Positions 6,622 to 6,647 of a stretch of 6,647 nucleotides of DNA are shown in pieces. The notes beneath the pieces are model-generated. The model had not been told where the DNA came from. It did no database searches and saw nothing but the letters and a program-made list of their open reading frames with translations. The stretch's first letter is position 1; every line of letters begins with the position of its first letter. This DNA is from an uncultured Bacteroidales bacterium. Lineage in GTDB: Bacteria > Bacteroidota > Bacteroidia > Bacteroidales > Bacteroidaceae. Both the position numbers and the translations under genes were made by a program. The stretch lies in assembly GCA_945871755.1 (NCBI GenBank), contig CAMBWV010000058.1, positions 1 through 6,647 on the forward strand. Reading direction: 5' to 3'.

Positions 6622-6647
6622 GTTGAAACAGGAAGCCCGAAGGGATT

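Noticed and set aside
6518..6647. RNA gene or promoter upstream of tamL
   Set aside because: No tRNA cloverleaf or known riboswitch pattern was recognised, and the only CTTTG near a suitable place lacks the TA of the TAnnTTTG box.

Overview
The window reads as chromosomal DNA from a member of the Bacteroidota, most likely a Prevotella-like Bacteroidales. The signs are a lipoprotein member of the BamA/TamA family (the TamL type, a Bacteroidota form), a clear TAnnTTTG -7 promoter box, no Shine-Dalgarno sequence in front of any start, and heptamer and short-palindrome repeats between genes. The genus is an inference; nothing in the sequence fixes it.

Layout: (1) Positions 1-48 are the 3' end of a plus-strand gene, followed 19 bases later by a ComF-family phosphoribosyltransferase (68-934), probably in the same operon. 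(2) A long, nearly perfect inverted repeat (953-1024) fills the gap to a convergent gene. (3) An AAA-type ATPase with a DUF4143-like C-terminal half lies on the minus strand (1034-2326). It is clearly lower in GC (about 43-45% in sampled lines, against 63-72% in its neighbours), has its own Bacteroidota promoter, and has repeats on both sides, so it looks like an acquired gene. (4) An inverted array of TTAGAGA-type heptamers, eight per arm (2436-2557), separates it from the next gene and supplies that gene's last codons and stop. (5) A minus-strand pair follows in transcription order: a TamL-type outer-membrane assembly lipoprotein (6517-4019), then, 30 bases on, a sodium:solute symporter (3988-2546). 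They are probably co-transcribed. (6) The right edge (6518-6647) has no gene but holds a second, shorter heptamer array (TTAGGAR) and a chain of small GC-rich palindromes.

The coding content belongs to familiar families, and I see no evidence of an undescribed multi-gene system. The parts that known genes do not explain are the repeats: the 24-bp inverted repeat that may be a MITE-like insertion or a bidirectional terminator, the two related heptamer arrays at gene borders, and the possibility that the low-GC ATPase entered between them.
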